Source: Aequorivita sp. (lineage in GTDB: Bacteria > Bacteroidota > Bacteroidia > Flavobacteriales > Flavobacteriaceae). Taken from it: a DNA stretch of 64,000 bases. Shown piece after piece: positions 1-8,331 of the stretch. The DNA lies in assembly GCA_030690315.1 (NCBI GenBank), contig JAUYGY010000019.1, forward strand, positions 90,129-154,128, written 5' to 3'. The notes beneath the pieces are model-generated. The model did not search any database, was not told where the DNA came from, and saw only the letters and a list, made by a program, of their open reading frames with translations. Positions within the stretch are counted from its first letter, which is position 1; each line of letters begins with the position of its first letter. A program made the translations under genes and the position numbers.

Positions 1-329
1 CCTATATATAAATTATCCTCTGCGTCAACAACAGAATTCATAAGAACTGTAAAAGTGCTCATGGGCAATTGGTCGCTTACAAGCATTCCATCCTCTCCAA
101 ACTTTCGATTGCCATCCGCATCCATAACTTGCATGCGAAGTTCAATATTTGTGGGCGCTCCAACATTTTTCCAATATACAACATAGGTTTGTCCGTCAGA
201 AGTTCCTCGTGCCTGTACATCCAGTTCTCCAGATTCGGCCACCAGTGTGTTTGCATCTGTATCGGTTGTCCATTGTGCACTGGCAACAAACATTGTTAAA
301 AAGCAGGAAATAGCAATAAGTGTTTTCAT
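1..329 (-). CDS. secreted protein, N-terminal part only
   Basis: An open frame starts at an ATG at 329-327 and runs off the left edge, so only about 109 codons are seen. It begins with a clear signal peptide (Met-Lys, a hydrophobic stretch, then Ala-Ser-Ala-Gln) and continues as a beta-rich, Asp- and Thr-rich extracellular sequence containing VYWKNVGAP. I do not recognise the family. In Flavobacteriia, proteins of this type often end in a type IX secretion sorting domain, but that end is outside the window. A small lysine-rich reading frame stops one base before the start codon, which suggests co-transcription. Confidence 0.75.
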   Translation of the reverse strand, partial: MKTLIAISCFLTMFVASAQWTTDTDANTLVAESGELDVQARGTSDGQTYVVYWKNVGAPTNIELRMQVMDADGNRKFGEDGMLVSDQLPMSTFTVLMNSVVDAEDNLYI

Positions 330-330
330 T

Positions 331-462
331 TCAGTTTGATTTTGAATTATTGTTTTCGTTTTTATCCAATTCTTTAATTATTTTTTTTAAAGCGTTTTTT
401 TTATCCTTGTTGTTTTCCAACAGTTTATCCAAGGGGTTTTTAGGTGTCGCTTTTTTTGTCAT
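331..462 (-). CDS. possible small Lys/Asn-rich protein (43 aa)
   Basis: An ATG frame of 43 codons starts MTKKATPKNPLDKLLENN and is rich in Lys, Asn and Leu. It could form a single basic amphipathic helix. Its stop codon is separated by one base from the start codon of the secreted protein to its left, an operon-like spacing. The frame is open for another 18 codons upstream of the ATG without another start codon. There is no recognisable domain, and the AT-rich composition makes a chance frame possible. Confidence 0.35.
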   Translation of the reverse strand: MTKKATPKNPLDKLLENNKDKKNALKKIIKELDKNENNNSKSN

Positions 463-636
463 TTCAAATGAATTTGATTTCAAATATTTTTCAAAAGTAT
501 GCCCTGCTTGGAATTATCAATAATTTTTAGCCCTATCAAAAACACTCAATCCGAAAAAACTACCATAGCAACACCACTCAATTAATTTTAAATAATTGAT
601 TATTAGTTATTTAAATTATAAAAAAATGGAAATCAA

Positions 637-2256
637 TTAACTAAAACTGGATAAATAAGCCGATAAATCGGTATGTGAGTTGGTAATATTCAATTTTTTC
701 CGAAGTCTGGTGCGGGCATTTTCTACTGATTTTGAAGACTGTCCGGTAATCTGGGCAATCTCCTTTGAAGTAAGATTCAATTTTAGAAGCGCACAAAGCC
801 GCTTATCGCGAGCGGTTAAATCTGTATGCTTTTCTGTAAGATTTTTATAAAAAGATTCGTGAACCTGTTCAAAACGCAATTCAAATTCTTCCCAAATATT
901 GCTTGTCGTGTCCCGTTTCAATCGCTTTACAATATAATCGATTGCGTTTTGGGTTTCTTTTTTGGCCGCTTTCAGTTTTATTTCTTTTAAATCGTTTAAA
1001 ATATCTTCAATTATTTCGGTGCGATGCATTTCTATCATCGCCTTGCCTATCAATTCTTTATTTTTTAATTCAAGATTTGTATTTAATTCCTTTTGCTTTG
1101 CATTTGCAAGTTGCTTTTCAAGTTCTGCCCTTTTGAATTTGTTTCGAAAACGATATAAAAACATGGCCAAGACCAAAAGAAGGGCCAACAAACCCAAAAG
1201 AATAATATAATTTCTCGCTTCTTTTTTGCTCTCTTCAAGTTCCCTTATTTTTTCCTTATTCCGGTATTCCTCAGCAATTAGCAGTTTTTCCACATTTACC
1301 CGCTTATCTTCTAAATTTAGTGTATCGGTGATTACTACATATTTTTCAAAATATTTGGCAGCACTTTCAAAATCATTTTTGGCTAAATAATTTTTGTATA
1401 ATTGCCCTACCGATCGTTGCTGCTGAAAACTGAAAGGCGCAACACTGTCCAAGGTGGTTACGGCCTTTTCTGAATAAATTATGGCAGAATCTACCTGATC
1501 TACCGTTTTATAATATTCAGACATCTCATTAAAAAGCCACGCCGAATTTTGCGGATCGGTAGCATTTGAAATCTGGGCAAGGGCATTGTTATAATTGCGC
1601 TTTGCAGCAGTAAAATCTTCCTTCAGCATATAGCTTTTTCCCAAATTGGTGTACAGGTAAACCTTCAGATTCGGATTTGGAATATTTTCAGCCACCTTTA
1701 ATGACTCTCTAAAATATACCAATGCCGAATCTGGATTTTTGTCAAGCCAAATGCGACCCATATTATTTAGGATCGAGGCCAATGTGAGGCTATCGCTTCG
1801 CGTTTGCTGGTAGAAATAAACTTTTTCAAAAAAACGGAGGGCATTTTCAGGATTGGCAGTACGGGCATAGACAATTGCTAGATTGTTCTCCAATTTAAAC
1901 CTTTCTGAAGGTGGTTCCTTTTCATAATATTCATAGGCGTGCAAGTAATTCTCTAACGCAATATCCAGCGCATCCTTATCGGCATAGATATCTCCAACGG
2001 TTTTATAAAAGTCTGCCAAAACCTTTGGTGAATTTGCTATCAGGGCATTTTCCTTTGCCACATCTATATAATAGCGTGTGCGCTCCCAATCCTCATTTGC
2101 CAAAGCTGAGGCCACATTTAGACTCAAACCTACTTTTTCTGCGGGCTCGGAAACTTTGGCCAAACTATCAATCAGCACGGAAACCTGCTCTTGGGAAAAG
2201 GCGAATTGGTTTCCGAAAAAAAGAATGAATACTATGAAAAATTTGTAAATACACAC
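637..2256 (-). CDS. TPR membrane sensor with LuxR-type DNA-binding domain
   Basis: This is a Bacteroidota-type one-component regulator: signal peptide, an extracytoplasmic run of tetratricopeptide repeats (about residues 30-330), one membrane span around residue 360 (LLGLLALLLVLAMF), a charged coiled-coil and a C-terminal LuxR/GerE helix-turn-helix (LTSKEIAQITGQSSKSVENA). Such proteins transmit an envelope or protein-contact signal to transcription; the target genes are unknown here. No ATG is available at the 5' end. I chose the GTG at 2256, which gives a proper signal peptide; a TTG at 2271 would add five residues. Just upstream lies a decayed fragment of the E1 gene, so the original 5' end may have been altered. 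Confidence 0.85.
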   Translation of the reverse strand: MCIYKFFIVFILFFGNQFAFSQEQVSVLIDSLAKVSEPAEKVGLSLNVASALANEDWERTRYYIDVAKENALIANSPKVLADFYKTVGDIYADKDALDIALENYLHAYEYYEKEPPSERFKLENNLAIVYARTANPENALRFFEKVYFYQQTRSDSLTLASILNNMGRIWLDKNPDSALVYFRESLKVAENIPNPNLKVYLYTNLGKSYMLKEDFTAAKRNYNNALAQISNATDPQNSAWLFNEMSEYYKTVDQVDSAIIYSEKAVTTLDSVAPFSFQQQRSVGQLYKNYLAKNDFESAAKYFEKYVVITDTLNLEDKRVNVEKLLIAEEYRNKEKIRELEESKKEARNYIILLGLLALLLVLAMFLYRFRNKFKRAELEKQLANAKQKELNTNLELKNKELIGKAMIEMHRTEIIEDILNDLKEIKLKAAKKETQNAIDYIVKRLKRDTTSNIWEEFELRFEQVHESFYKNLTEKHTDLTARDKRLCALLKLNLTSKEIAQITGQSSKSVENARTRLRKKLNITNSHTDLSAYLSSFS

Positions 2257-2273
2257 AGCCCGAAGATACAAAA

Positions 2274-2332
2274 ACTAATAATCGAGCAATTGCAAAATTT
2301 TCTTCTTCACTTTTCCATAGAAGGAATCATGA
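2274..2332 (-). pseudogene. fragment duplicating the 3' end of the E1 gene
   Basis: These about 59 bases match the last 58 bases of the 2-oxoacid dehydrogenase E1 gene (3017-3074) in the same orientation, including the blocks AAAATTTTCTTCTTCAC and GAAGGAATCAT. Read on the minus strand, the fragment gives MIPSMEK and then loses the frame through a one-base deletion; the intact gene has MIPSTEKVKKK. The two copies are direct repeats on either side of the membrane-protein gene at 2431-2973. Confidence 0.7.
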
Positions 2333-2430
2333 TACACATTATATTAATGCTGGTTTGTATCTTTACTTTTAATAAATTTCAAGCGAAGTCCTATAATAAA
2401 TAACACTTCAAAGGAGAAAAAGATAAGGAT

Positions 2431-2973
2431 ATGATAAAGCTATCAAAATATAATCAGCGTGCACTTTATGGAGGATTAATTGCAGCTCTTATAACCGGCG
2501 CCGGGGTTTTTCTATTAGGAAACATTTCAGGATATGAAGCTAAAAACCTAATTAAATCTTCGTTACCCGGTATAAATATGTTATGCAACACAATTGTTCT
2601 GGCTTCAGCTACTATACTGGCCCTTTTACTTACGCTTTTGGGAATAAGTTCTGGTTCTAAATCAATATTAAAAAAAGAACATTATCTGCAAGTAATGGCA
2701 ATTGCCAAGTTGGACACCATACTTTTCGTTGTAGCGATTATTCTTTTTCAAGTATTCAATATTCCCATAACAGAATCTGAGGAGTTACCCTCAACTTGGT
2801 ATTCTACCATTTATTGGGCCACACTGTTTCTTTCCACATTGCTTAGTGGGGGTATGGTTTCAGTTATTTTAATGCTTTACAACACTGTTATCAATATGAT
2901 TAAAATTGTGGGACTTGGGGAAGACCACCCACTAGTTTCTAACGGAAAACCCAAAGTTGGGGAAAGCGAATAA
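2431..2973 (+). CDS. small membrane protein with four predicted membrane segments
   Basis: The protein has 180 aa and an ATG start. Four hydrophobic segments are visible at about residues 13-32, 50-73, 95-113 and 128-152, joined by short loops, and the tail is hydrophilic and charged. I do not recognise the family. It is the only plus-strand gene between two minus-strand genes and is flanked by direct repeats of the E1 3' end (2274-2332 and 3017-3074), so it looks like a later insertion at this place. Confidence 0.7.
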   Translation: MIKLSKYNQRALYGGLIAALITGAGVFLLGNISGYEAKNLIKSSLPGINMLCNTIVLASATILALLLTLLGISSGSKSILKKEHYLQVMAIAKLDTILFVVAIILFQVFNIPITESEELPSTWYSTIYWATLFLSTLLSGGMVSVILMLYNTVINMIKIVGLGEDHPLVSNGKPKVGESE

Positions 2974-3014
2974 ATATGAAAAAGTTAAAAATATAATATT
3001 CCTTATTAAACCAA

Positions 3015-5120
3015 CTAATAATTCAAAACCTCCAAAATTTTCTTCTTCACCTTTTCAGTTGAAGGAATCATCGTTTCTTCCAAAGTGGAATTCAGCGGAA
3101 TGGCCGGCATATTTTCCGAACCAATCAGCATCACCGGAGCATCCAACTGCTGAAAACACTCTTCTTGAATTTTTCCCTGTAATCCCCTGCTAAAACCATT
3201 CTCTGAAGGTTCTTCGGTCACAACCAAACATTTTCCGCATTTTTTTACGCTTTTGAAAACCGTTTCATAATCCAACGGATGAAGTGTTCGCAGATCAACT
3301 ACTTCAATTTTATCCTGCATTCCAAGTTCCTCGGAAGCGTTCATTGCCCAATGTACGCCCATGCCGTATGTGATTATTGAAAGTGTTTCCACTTCTTCCT
3401 GTTTCCAGATTTCCTGCAAAACCCAAGCTTTTCCGAAAGGTAAAATATAGTCCTCAGCAGGCATTAGCGAAGTTGCACCTTTTGTGCCTTTCACTTTGCT
3501 CCAATACAATCCTTTGTGTTCAAAAATTACAACGGGATTTGGGTCGTAATAGGCAGCTTTCAACAAACCTTTTAAATCGGCGCCATTACTCGGATACGCA
3601 ATTTTTAAACCTCTGATGTTCGTCACCACACTTTCCACGGAAGAAGAGTGATATGGTCCACCACTCCCGTAAGCCCCAATTGGCACACGAAGAATCATAG
3701 AAACGGGCCATTTTCCATTGGAAAGATAACAGCTTCGCGAAACTTCGGTAAATAGCTGATTGAGTCCCGGCCAAATATAATCCGCGAATTGGACCTCAAC
3801 AATCGGTTTCAATCCCACGGCACTCATTCCAACAGTACTTCCGACGATAAATGCTTCTTGTATTGGCGTATTAAAAACGCGATTGTCACCAAACTTTTGG
3901 GCTAAAGTTGCCGCTTCACGAAAAACGCCGCCAAGTCTTCCACCAACATCCTGGCCATAGAGCAAACACTCTTTATGCTTTGCCATCAATTCTTCAATAG
4001 CGAAAAGTGCACAATCTACCATCACTACTTTTTCGCCACCTTTCGGACTCCGCTCACCTTTTTCTTCGGTAATTTCAGTTGGAGCAAAATCGTGTGTAAA
4101 TAAATCCTCTGGTTTTGGGTCTTCGGCATCCATCGCTTTTTTCAACGCCTTTGCCACTTCCGCGAAGGCGGAAGTCTCAATATCATTTAACTCTTTTTGC
4201 TTAAACCCGTTATCCAATAAAAGCTTTTTTAACTTCGGATACGGATCGCGACTTCTGGCTTCCTCCAAATCATCACGATAGAATTCCATCCGAACTCCGG
4301 AAGTATGGTGATTCAAAAGCGGAACTTTAGCGTGTACCAAAAAAGGTCTTCGTTCCTTTCTAATTTTTGAAATTACATTTTGAATGGTATTGTAGCTTTC
4401 CTCAAAATCGGTTCCGTCAATTGAAACCGCTTCCAATCCGTGAAAACCTGCAGCATATTCAAAAGCATTTTGGGCGCGTGTTTCCGCCGCATTCGCCGAG
4501 ATATCCCACCCGTTATCCTGCACCAAATAGAGAATTGGCAATTGCTTCAACGCCGCCATTTGAAAGGCTTCAGCCACTTCCCCTTCGGTTACGGAGGCAT
4601 CACCTAAACTACAAACTACAATCGGCGCTTCGACTCCGCTTAGCGACCAATCTTTCGGAGCTTGAGCACTTCGACTTTGCTCAGCATTAACTCCGTCGAA
4701 GGCTTCTTTATACCAAAACCCCATTGCAACTCCCGTAGCGGGAATGGCTTGCATTCCCGTAGCAGAACTTTGATGTGGGATTTTCGGCTTATCATCATCC
4801 CGCAAACTTGGGTGACAATAATAGGTTCTTCCGCCCGAAAACGGATCTTCTTTTTTTGCCAAAACTTGAAGCATTAACTCATAGGGCTTCATCCCTATTG
4901 CGAGCAACATCGAATCGTCCCGATAATATGGAAAAGCATAATCCTGTGGCAAAAGCTGCATTCCCACGGCGGTTTGGATTACCTCGTGTCCGCGCGATGT
5001 GGCGTGTACGTATTTTGAAACTGTTTTAAAATTTTCTTCGTAAATCTCGGTCATCGCCTTTGCGGTTACGAGGTTTTTGAAGGCTTTTAATATTATATTT
5101 CTGGTGATTTTATTATGCAC
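3015..5120 (-). CDS. 2-oxoacid (branched-chain) dehydrogenase E1, fused alpha and beta subunits
   Basis: This is the thiamine-diphosphate-dependent decarboxylase of a 2-oxoacid dehydrogenase complex, with the alpha subunit (about residues 1-345) and beta subunit (about 365-701) in one 701-aa chain, as is common in Bacteroidota. The thiamine/Mg motif GDASVTEGE...QDNGW is at about residues 173-205 and is intact. The beta part has the conserved DVGGRLGGVFREA and GGPYHSSS regions. Residues about 141-165, just before PIVVCSLGDAS, are an in-frame insertion made from REP-like repeats (4626-4700), and another palindrome lies at 4155-4176 in the linker. The gene follows E2 and an S23 gene; the substrate may be a branched-chain 2-oxoacid, but this cannot be fixed from sequence. 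Confidence 0.9.
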   Translation of the reverse strand: MHNKITRNIILKAFKNLVTAKAMTEIYEENFKTVSKYVHATSRGHEVIQTAVGMQLLPQDYAFPYYRDDSMLLAIGMKPYELMLQVLAKKEDPFSGGRTYYCHPSLRDDDKPKIPHQSSATGMQAIPATGVAMGFWYKEAFDGVNAEQSRSAQAPKDWSLSGVEAPIVVCSLGDASVTEGEVAEAFQMAALKQLPILYLVQDNGWDISANAAETRAQNAFEYAAGFHGLEAVSIDGTDFEESYNTIQNVISKIRKERRPFLVHAKVPLLNHHTSGVRMEFYRDDLEEARSRDPYPKLKKLLLDNGFKQKELNDIETSAFAEVAKALKKAMDAEDPKPEDLFTHDFAPTEITEEKGERSPKGGEKVVMVDCALFAIEELMAKHKECLLYGQDVGGRLGGVFREAATLAQKFGDNRVFNTPIQEAFIVGSTVGMSAVGLKPIVEVQFADYIWPGLNQLFTEVSRSCYLSNGKWPVSMILRVPIGAYGSGGPYHSSSVESVVTNIRGLKIAYPSNGADLKGLLKAAYYDPNPVVIFEHKGLYWSKVKGTKGATSLMPAEDYILPFGKAWVLQEIWKQEEVETLSIITYGMGVHWAMNASEELGMQDKIEVVDLRTLHPLDYETVFKSVKKCGKCLVVTEEPSENGFSRGLQGKIQEECFQQLDAPVMLIGSENMPAIPLNSTLEETMIPSTEKVKKKILEVLNY

Positions 5121-5125
5121 GATGG

Positions 5126-5160
5126 AGTTTTTAGTTTTTGGTTTTTGGTTTTGGGTTCGT
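5126..5160. repeat. heptamer array, GGTTTTT class, left arm of S23 unit 1
   Basis: Five consecutive 7-bp units starting at 5126, 5133, 5140, 5147 and 5154 (AGTTTTT, GGTTTTT type). The array includes the S23 stop codon, codes for the protein's last residues (PKPKTKN) and ends six bases beyond the E1 start side of the junction. It is the inverted partner of the array at 5497-5524. Confidence 0.85.
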
Positions 5161-5496
5161 CTTTGCGGTGTGCACTATATTGGTAAGCATTTTTGCAAGA
5201 GAAATACAATCCTCGATGTGCTTTTCATAATTGTAAATAATGAGATTGCTTTTTTGCAGCAATTCTAACCAATAAATTGTTTCCCTGGCCTCTTTACTTG
5301 CTATTGCCATTTTATGTATAAAATCTGCCCTACTTTCGCCTGCTAAAGCTTCACAAATATTGGCCCCAATACTAGTTCCACTTCTTAGCAATTGTTTTGA
5401 TATCACGAACTCTTTATTTTCCTGCAAAAATTTATAGAGTTGAATAATAGTCAATGAGAATTCAAAGCTCTTTTCTTTAACCACACTTTTTTTCAT
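5131..5496 (-). CDS. S23-type four-helix-bundle protein
   Basis: The protein has 121 aa and belongs to the family first known from reading frames inside intervening sequences of 23S rRNA (four helix bundle protein, also related in fold to the Avd protein of diversity-generating retroelements). The conserved core is present: LLRSGTSIGANICEA, then SRADFIHKMAIASKEARET and WLELL. Its biochemical function is unknown; family members are basic oligomers thought to bind nucleic acid. The ATG at 5496 is the best start. The gene lies between E2 and E1, tightly bracketed by inverted heptamer arrays (5126-5160 and 5497-5524), and its last residues are coded by the left array. It looks like an inserted unit, not a working part of the dehydrogenase. 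Confidence 0.85.
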   Translation of the reverse strand: MKKSVVKEKSFEFSLTIIQLYKFLQENKEFVISKQLLRSGTSIGANICEALAGESRADFIHKMAIASKEARETIYWLELLQKSNLIIYNYEKHIEDCISLAKMLTNIVHTAKTNPKPKTKN

Positions 5497-5524
5497 AACC
5501 AAAAACTAAAAACCAAAAACTAAA
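5497..5524. repeat. heptamer array, GGTTTTT class inverted, right arm of S23 unit 1
   Basis: Four exact 7-bp units (AACCAAA, AACTAAA alternating) start at 5497, 5504, 5511 and 5518. They are the reverse complement of the class at 5126-5160. The array directly abuts the S23 start codon and contains the E2 stop codon. Confidence 0.85.
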
Positions 5525-6806
5525 AACTTCTTTCCAAATCAAACTGTTCCATATAATCAGCAATTCTTCGCAGAAATGACCCCGCCAAATACCCATCCAC
5601 AATCCGATGGTCGAAGGACAGCGACAAATACATCATCTGCCTAATTTCAATAGTATCGCCGTCTTTGCGCTCCATTACCTCTGCACGTTTTTTTATGATT
5701 CCCGTTGCCAAAATCGCCGCTTCGGGTTGGTTGATTATTGGTGTTCCCATCAAACTTCCGAAGGTTCCCACGTTACTGATTGTAAACGTACTATTTGTGG
5801 TATCGTCGCCTTTCAATTTATTGTCTCGGGCTTTCCCCACGAGCTCATTTGTTGCTTCGGCCAATTCCTTTAAATTCTTTTTATCGGCATTTTTCACTAC
5901 GGGAACAATCAGATTTCCCGAGGGAAGCGCCGTTGCCATCCCGATGTTTATTTCGTCTTTTACAATAATACTCGTGCCATCAAGCGTGGAATTTATCATT
6001 GGAAAATCTGTGATTGCCTTTGCTACACATTCAATAAATAAAGGCGTAAAAGTGAGTTTTTCGTTGTATTTTTTCTGAAAAGCAGCTTTATTTTTATTTC
6101 TCCAATTTACCATTTCGGTCAAATCTGCTTCAACGTAAGCGGTTACGTGTGGCGAAGTATGCTTGCTGAAAACCATATGATCTGCAATTATCTGCCGCAT
6201 CCGGTCCATTTCTACTATTTTGCCTTTTCCCTTGTCGAATTTCAAATCTGGAATTTGAAATCCTGAAACTTCGGGAACAGCTTGGGCAAATTGAAATGGG
6301 CGGCCGTTCTCCAGATAATTTGAAACATCGGTTTTTCGCAAACGTCCGTCTTTTCCAGTTCCGGGAATTCTGGCGAGCTCTTCGTAACTGATGTGATTTT
6401 TGCGAGCTATGCTATCAACTAAAGGCGAAATAAAGACATTTTCATTTACTTTGAATGAAGTTGGTTTCGAAACTTGTTTTTGCGTTTTGGTTTTCTCGGA
6501 GTACTCTTCTTTAATTGTATTCTTTTCAGCAGTTTTTTTAGAAGATTTTGAAACTCCCTTTTCATCTGAAAGCTCCAAAATAGCAATCACTGCTCCCACG
6601 GGCACAACATCGTTTGCTTTAAATTTTTGCTCAAGCATTGTTCCCGAAGCGGGTGCAGGAACTTCGTTATCCACTTTATCTGTGGCGACTTCCAGCAAAA
6701 TATCGCCTTCTTCGAAAGAATCACCCTCTTTTACCAACCAATTGATAATGGTTCCTTCAGTAATGCTTTCGCCCATTTTGGGCATTTTGAATTCTGTTTT
6801 TGACAT
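5520..6806 (-). CDS. 2-oxoacid dehydrogenase E2, dihydrolipoyl acyltransferase
   Basis: The E2 core enzyme moves the acyl group from E1 to coenzyme A. Domains in order: lipoyl domain (about 1-75) with the lipoylated lysine in EVATDKVDNEV; a charged linker; the small E1/E3-binding domain (about 125-165, SPLVDSIARKN...GTGKDGRLRKTD); and the acyltransferase domain (about 195-428) with the catalytic SFDHRIVDG near the C-terminus. One lipoyl domain and 428 aa are usual for a branched-chain type E2. No E3 is encoded nearby. The stop codon lies inside the heptamer array that borders the S23 gene. Confidence 0.92.
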   Translation of the reverse strand: MSKTEFKMPKMGESITEGTIINWLVKEGDSFEEGDILLEVATDKVDNEVPAPASGTMLEQKFKANDVVPVGAVIAILELSDEKGVSKSSKKTAEKNTIKEEYSEKTKTQKQVSKPTSFKVNENVFISPLVDSIARKNHISYEELARIPGTGKDGRLRKTDVSNYLENGRPFQFAQAVPEVSGFQIPDLKFDKGKGKIVEMDRMRQIIADHMVFSKHTSPHVTAYVEADLTEMVNWRNKNKAAFQKKYNEKLTFTPLFIECVAKAITDFPMINSTLDGTSIIVKDEINIGMATALPSGNLIVPVVKNADKKNLKELAEATNELVGKARDNKLKGDDTTNSTFTISNVGTFGSLMGTPIINQPEAAILATGIIKKRAEVMERKDGDTIEIRQMMYLSLSFDHRIVDGYLAGSFLRRIADYMEQFDLERSF

Positions 6807-6814
6807 AGTTGTCT

Positions 6815-7420
6815 TTATTCTTTTTTCTCTTTTCTGAATTCAGAAATTGTTTTATAAAAATCCTCTTGCTTTGGTCTATTCTCTGGAATTTCCCGAAGCG
6901 GCTCCACTGCTCTCAAACTCTCGTGGCAATCTGTTGGCAGTTGCTGATATAATCGGGTTCCCGCAGTTTTCCACGCCATCATTTCATCCGAAATATCTTT
7001 GATTGCTTTTGCGGGATTGCCAACAATCAATTTTCGTTTTGGGAATTTTTCTTCAGCCTTCACAAAACTCATTGCGCCAACGATGCATTCATCGCCAATT
7101 TCGGCGTCGTCCATAATGACGCTGTTCATTCCAATTAAGCAATTTCTGCCCAAATTGGCTCCGTGGATTACTGCGCCGTGGCCCACGTGCGCACCTTCTT
7201 TTAAAACAATGTTTTTTCCGGGAAACATATGAATGGTGCAATTTTCCTGCACATTAACTCCGTCTTCCAAAATAATTTCGCCCCAATCGCCACGAATGGC
7301 GGCACCGGGACCGATGTAACAATTTTTACCAATAATCACATTCCCCGTAACGGCCGCCAAAGGGTGGACGAAACTGGATTCGTGAACTACTGGGATATGG
7401 CCTTTGAAGGAATAAATCAA
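6815..7420 (-). CDS. paaY: PaaY-type hexapeptide-repeat thioesterase
   Basis: This is a left-handed beta-helix protein of the gamma-carbonic-anhydrase-like family. PaaY hydrolyses inhibitory ring-hydroxylated CoA thioesters such as 2-hydroxycyclohepta-1,4,6-triene-1-formyl-CoA that leak from the pathway. Hexapeptide turns run through about residues 15-140 (VTGNVIIGKNCYIGPGAAIR, NCLIGMNSVI) with metal-ligand histidines in NCTIHMF and GHGAVIHG; a helical tail follows. At 201 aa the length matches the family. The start is a TTG at 7420, in line with where related proteins begin; the upstream DNA is a heptamer palindrome, so no ATG is available. Confidence 0.85.
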   Translation of the reverse strand: MIYSFKGHIPVVHESSFVHPLAAVTGNVIIGKNCYIGPGAAIRGDWGEIILEDGVNVQENCTIHMFPGKNIVLKEGAHVGHGAVIHGANLGRNCLIGMNSVIMDDAEIGDECIVGAMSFVKAEEKFPKRKLIVGNPAKAIKDISDEMMAWKTAGTRLYQQLPTDCHESLRAVEPLREIPENRPKQEDFYKTISEFRKEKKE

Positions 7421-7429
7421 TTTATTTAA

Positions 7430-7507
7430 GATTTTTGATTGTTGATTAACGATTGTCGATTTGAAAATCTTAAATCAGCATTCGTTAATCTGCAATCGTT
7501 AATTATT
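7430..7507. repeat. heptamer palindrome without gene (GATTAAC class)
   Basis: Five units of type GATTNNN start at 7430, 7437, 7444, 7451 and 7458. The inverted units (AATCNNN) start at 7466, 7473, 7480, 7487, 7494 and 7501. The spacing is exactly 7 throughout each arm with almost no loop. It fills the paaY/crotonase junction. Confidence 0.9.
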
Positions 7508-7508
7508 T

Positions 7509-8261
7509 TTATTCAAACCTTTTGAGGGTTTCTTTTGTAAACTCCGAAAGTACCAATCTGCCTGAAATTATTGCTCTTTCAGCAAGTAATTCATCCCAAT
7601 CTTCGGTGCCGTTCCAAAATACTTTTTTCATTTCTTTCATCGCCTCGGGATTATAAGTGCACAGATTTTCTGCGAAAGAATGTATTGCGGCATCCATGGT
7701 TTCAATACTGTCAAAAAGTTGGTTGTACAAACCTTTGTTTAATGCCCATTCTGCACTGTAAAAAGTATTTGCATCAATAGCGATTTGGCTCATCGCACTC
7801 AAACCAAGTTTGCGTTCTACAGCGGGACCAACCACAAACGGGCCGATTCCGACATTCAATTCGCTTAATTTTATGGATGCAAATTTTGTTGCCATACAAT
7901 AATCCGTTGCCGAAGCTACGCCCACTCCACCGCCAACAGTCTTGCCTTGTATTCTACCGATGATAAATTTTGGGCATTTTCGCATTGCGTTTATTACGTT
8001 TGCAAATCCGCTGAAAAACACTTTTCCAGTTTCGGGATCGTTGATGTTAATTAGTTCATTAAAACTAGCGCCGGCACAGAATGTTCTGTCGCCGCCACTT
8101 TTTAGAATAATTACTTTTATTTCATCATTTTTTCCTGCTTCGGTAATTGTATTCGCGAGTTGTGCCAACAAATCTCCCGGCAGGCTATTGTGTGCCGGAT
8201 GGAAGAATTCAATGGTAGCGATTGTGTTTTCTGTTTTTATATTTACGTAAGGTTCGTTCAT
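7509..8261 (-). CDS. enoyl-CoA hydratase/isomerase family protein of the phenylacetate run
   Basis: A crotonase-fold protein, 250 aa from the ATG at 8261. The oxyanion-hole region TFCAGASFNEL and the GGGVGVASATDY loop are clear. The first catalytic Glu of hydratases is replaced in GGGVGV, while a Glu is kept in KLSELNVGIG. By position it may be the 2,3-dehydroadipyl-CoA hydratase (PaaF role), but the active-site difference leaves the reaction open. It lies between paaZ and paaY on the same strand. The frame stays open seven codons upstream of the chosen ATG, but the family start fits MNEPYVNIK. Confidence 0.8.
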   Translation of the reverse strand: MNEPYVNIKTENTIATIEFFHPAHNSLPGDLLAQLANTITEAGKNDEIKVIILKSGGDRTFCAGASFNELININDPETGKVFFSGFANVINAMRKCPKFIIGRIQGKTVGGGVGVASATDYCMATKFASIKLSELNVGIGPFVVGPAVERKLGLSAMSQIAIDANTFYSAEWALNKGLYNQLFDSIETMDAAIHSFAENLCTYNPEAMKEMKKVFWNGTEDWDELLAERAIISGRLVLSEFTKETLKRFE

Positions 8262-8271
8262 TATTGTTGAT

Positions 8272-8331
8272 TCAAGAATCAAGAACCACGAACCAAGACT
8301 TGTCTGTCCTGATTCTTGGCTCTTGGCTCAA
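8272..8331. repeat. heptamer palindrome without gene (CAAGAAC class)
   Basis: 7-bp units of type TCAAGAA and CCAAGAC start at 8272, 8279, 8286 and 8293. An inverted arm built from TTCTTGG-type units occupies 8311-8331. It lies between the crotonase gene and paaZ; the paaZ stop codon directly follows. Confidence 0.8.

Noticed and set aside
5665..6078. Plus-strand frames opposite the E2 gene
   Set aside because: These are shadows of the lipoamide acyltransferase gene; codon use and domains support only the minus strand.
7509..8261. Firm assignment as PaaF
   Set aside because: One catalytic Glu of hydratases is not conserved, so only the crotonase family is claimed.
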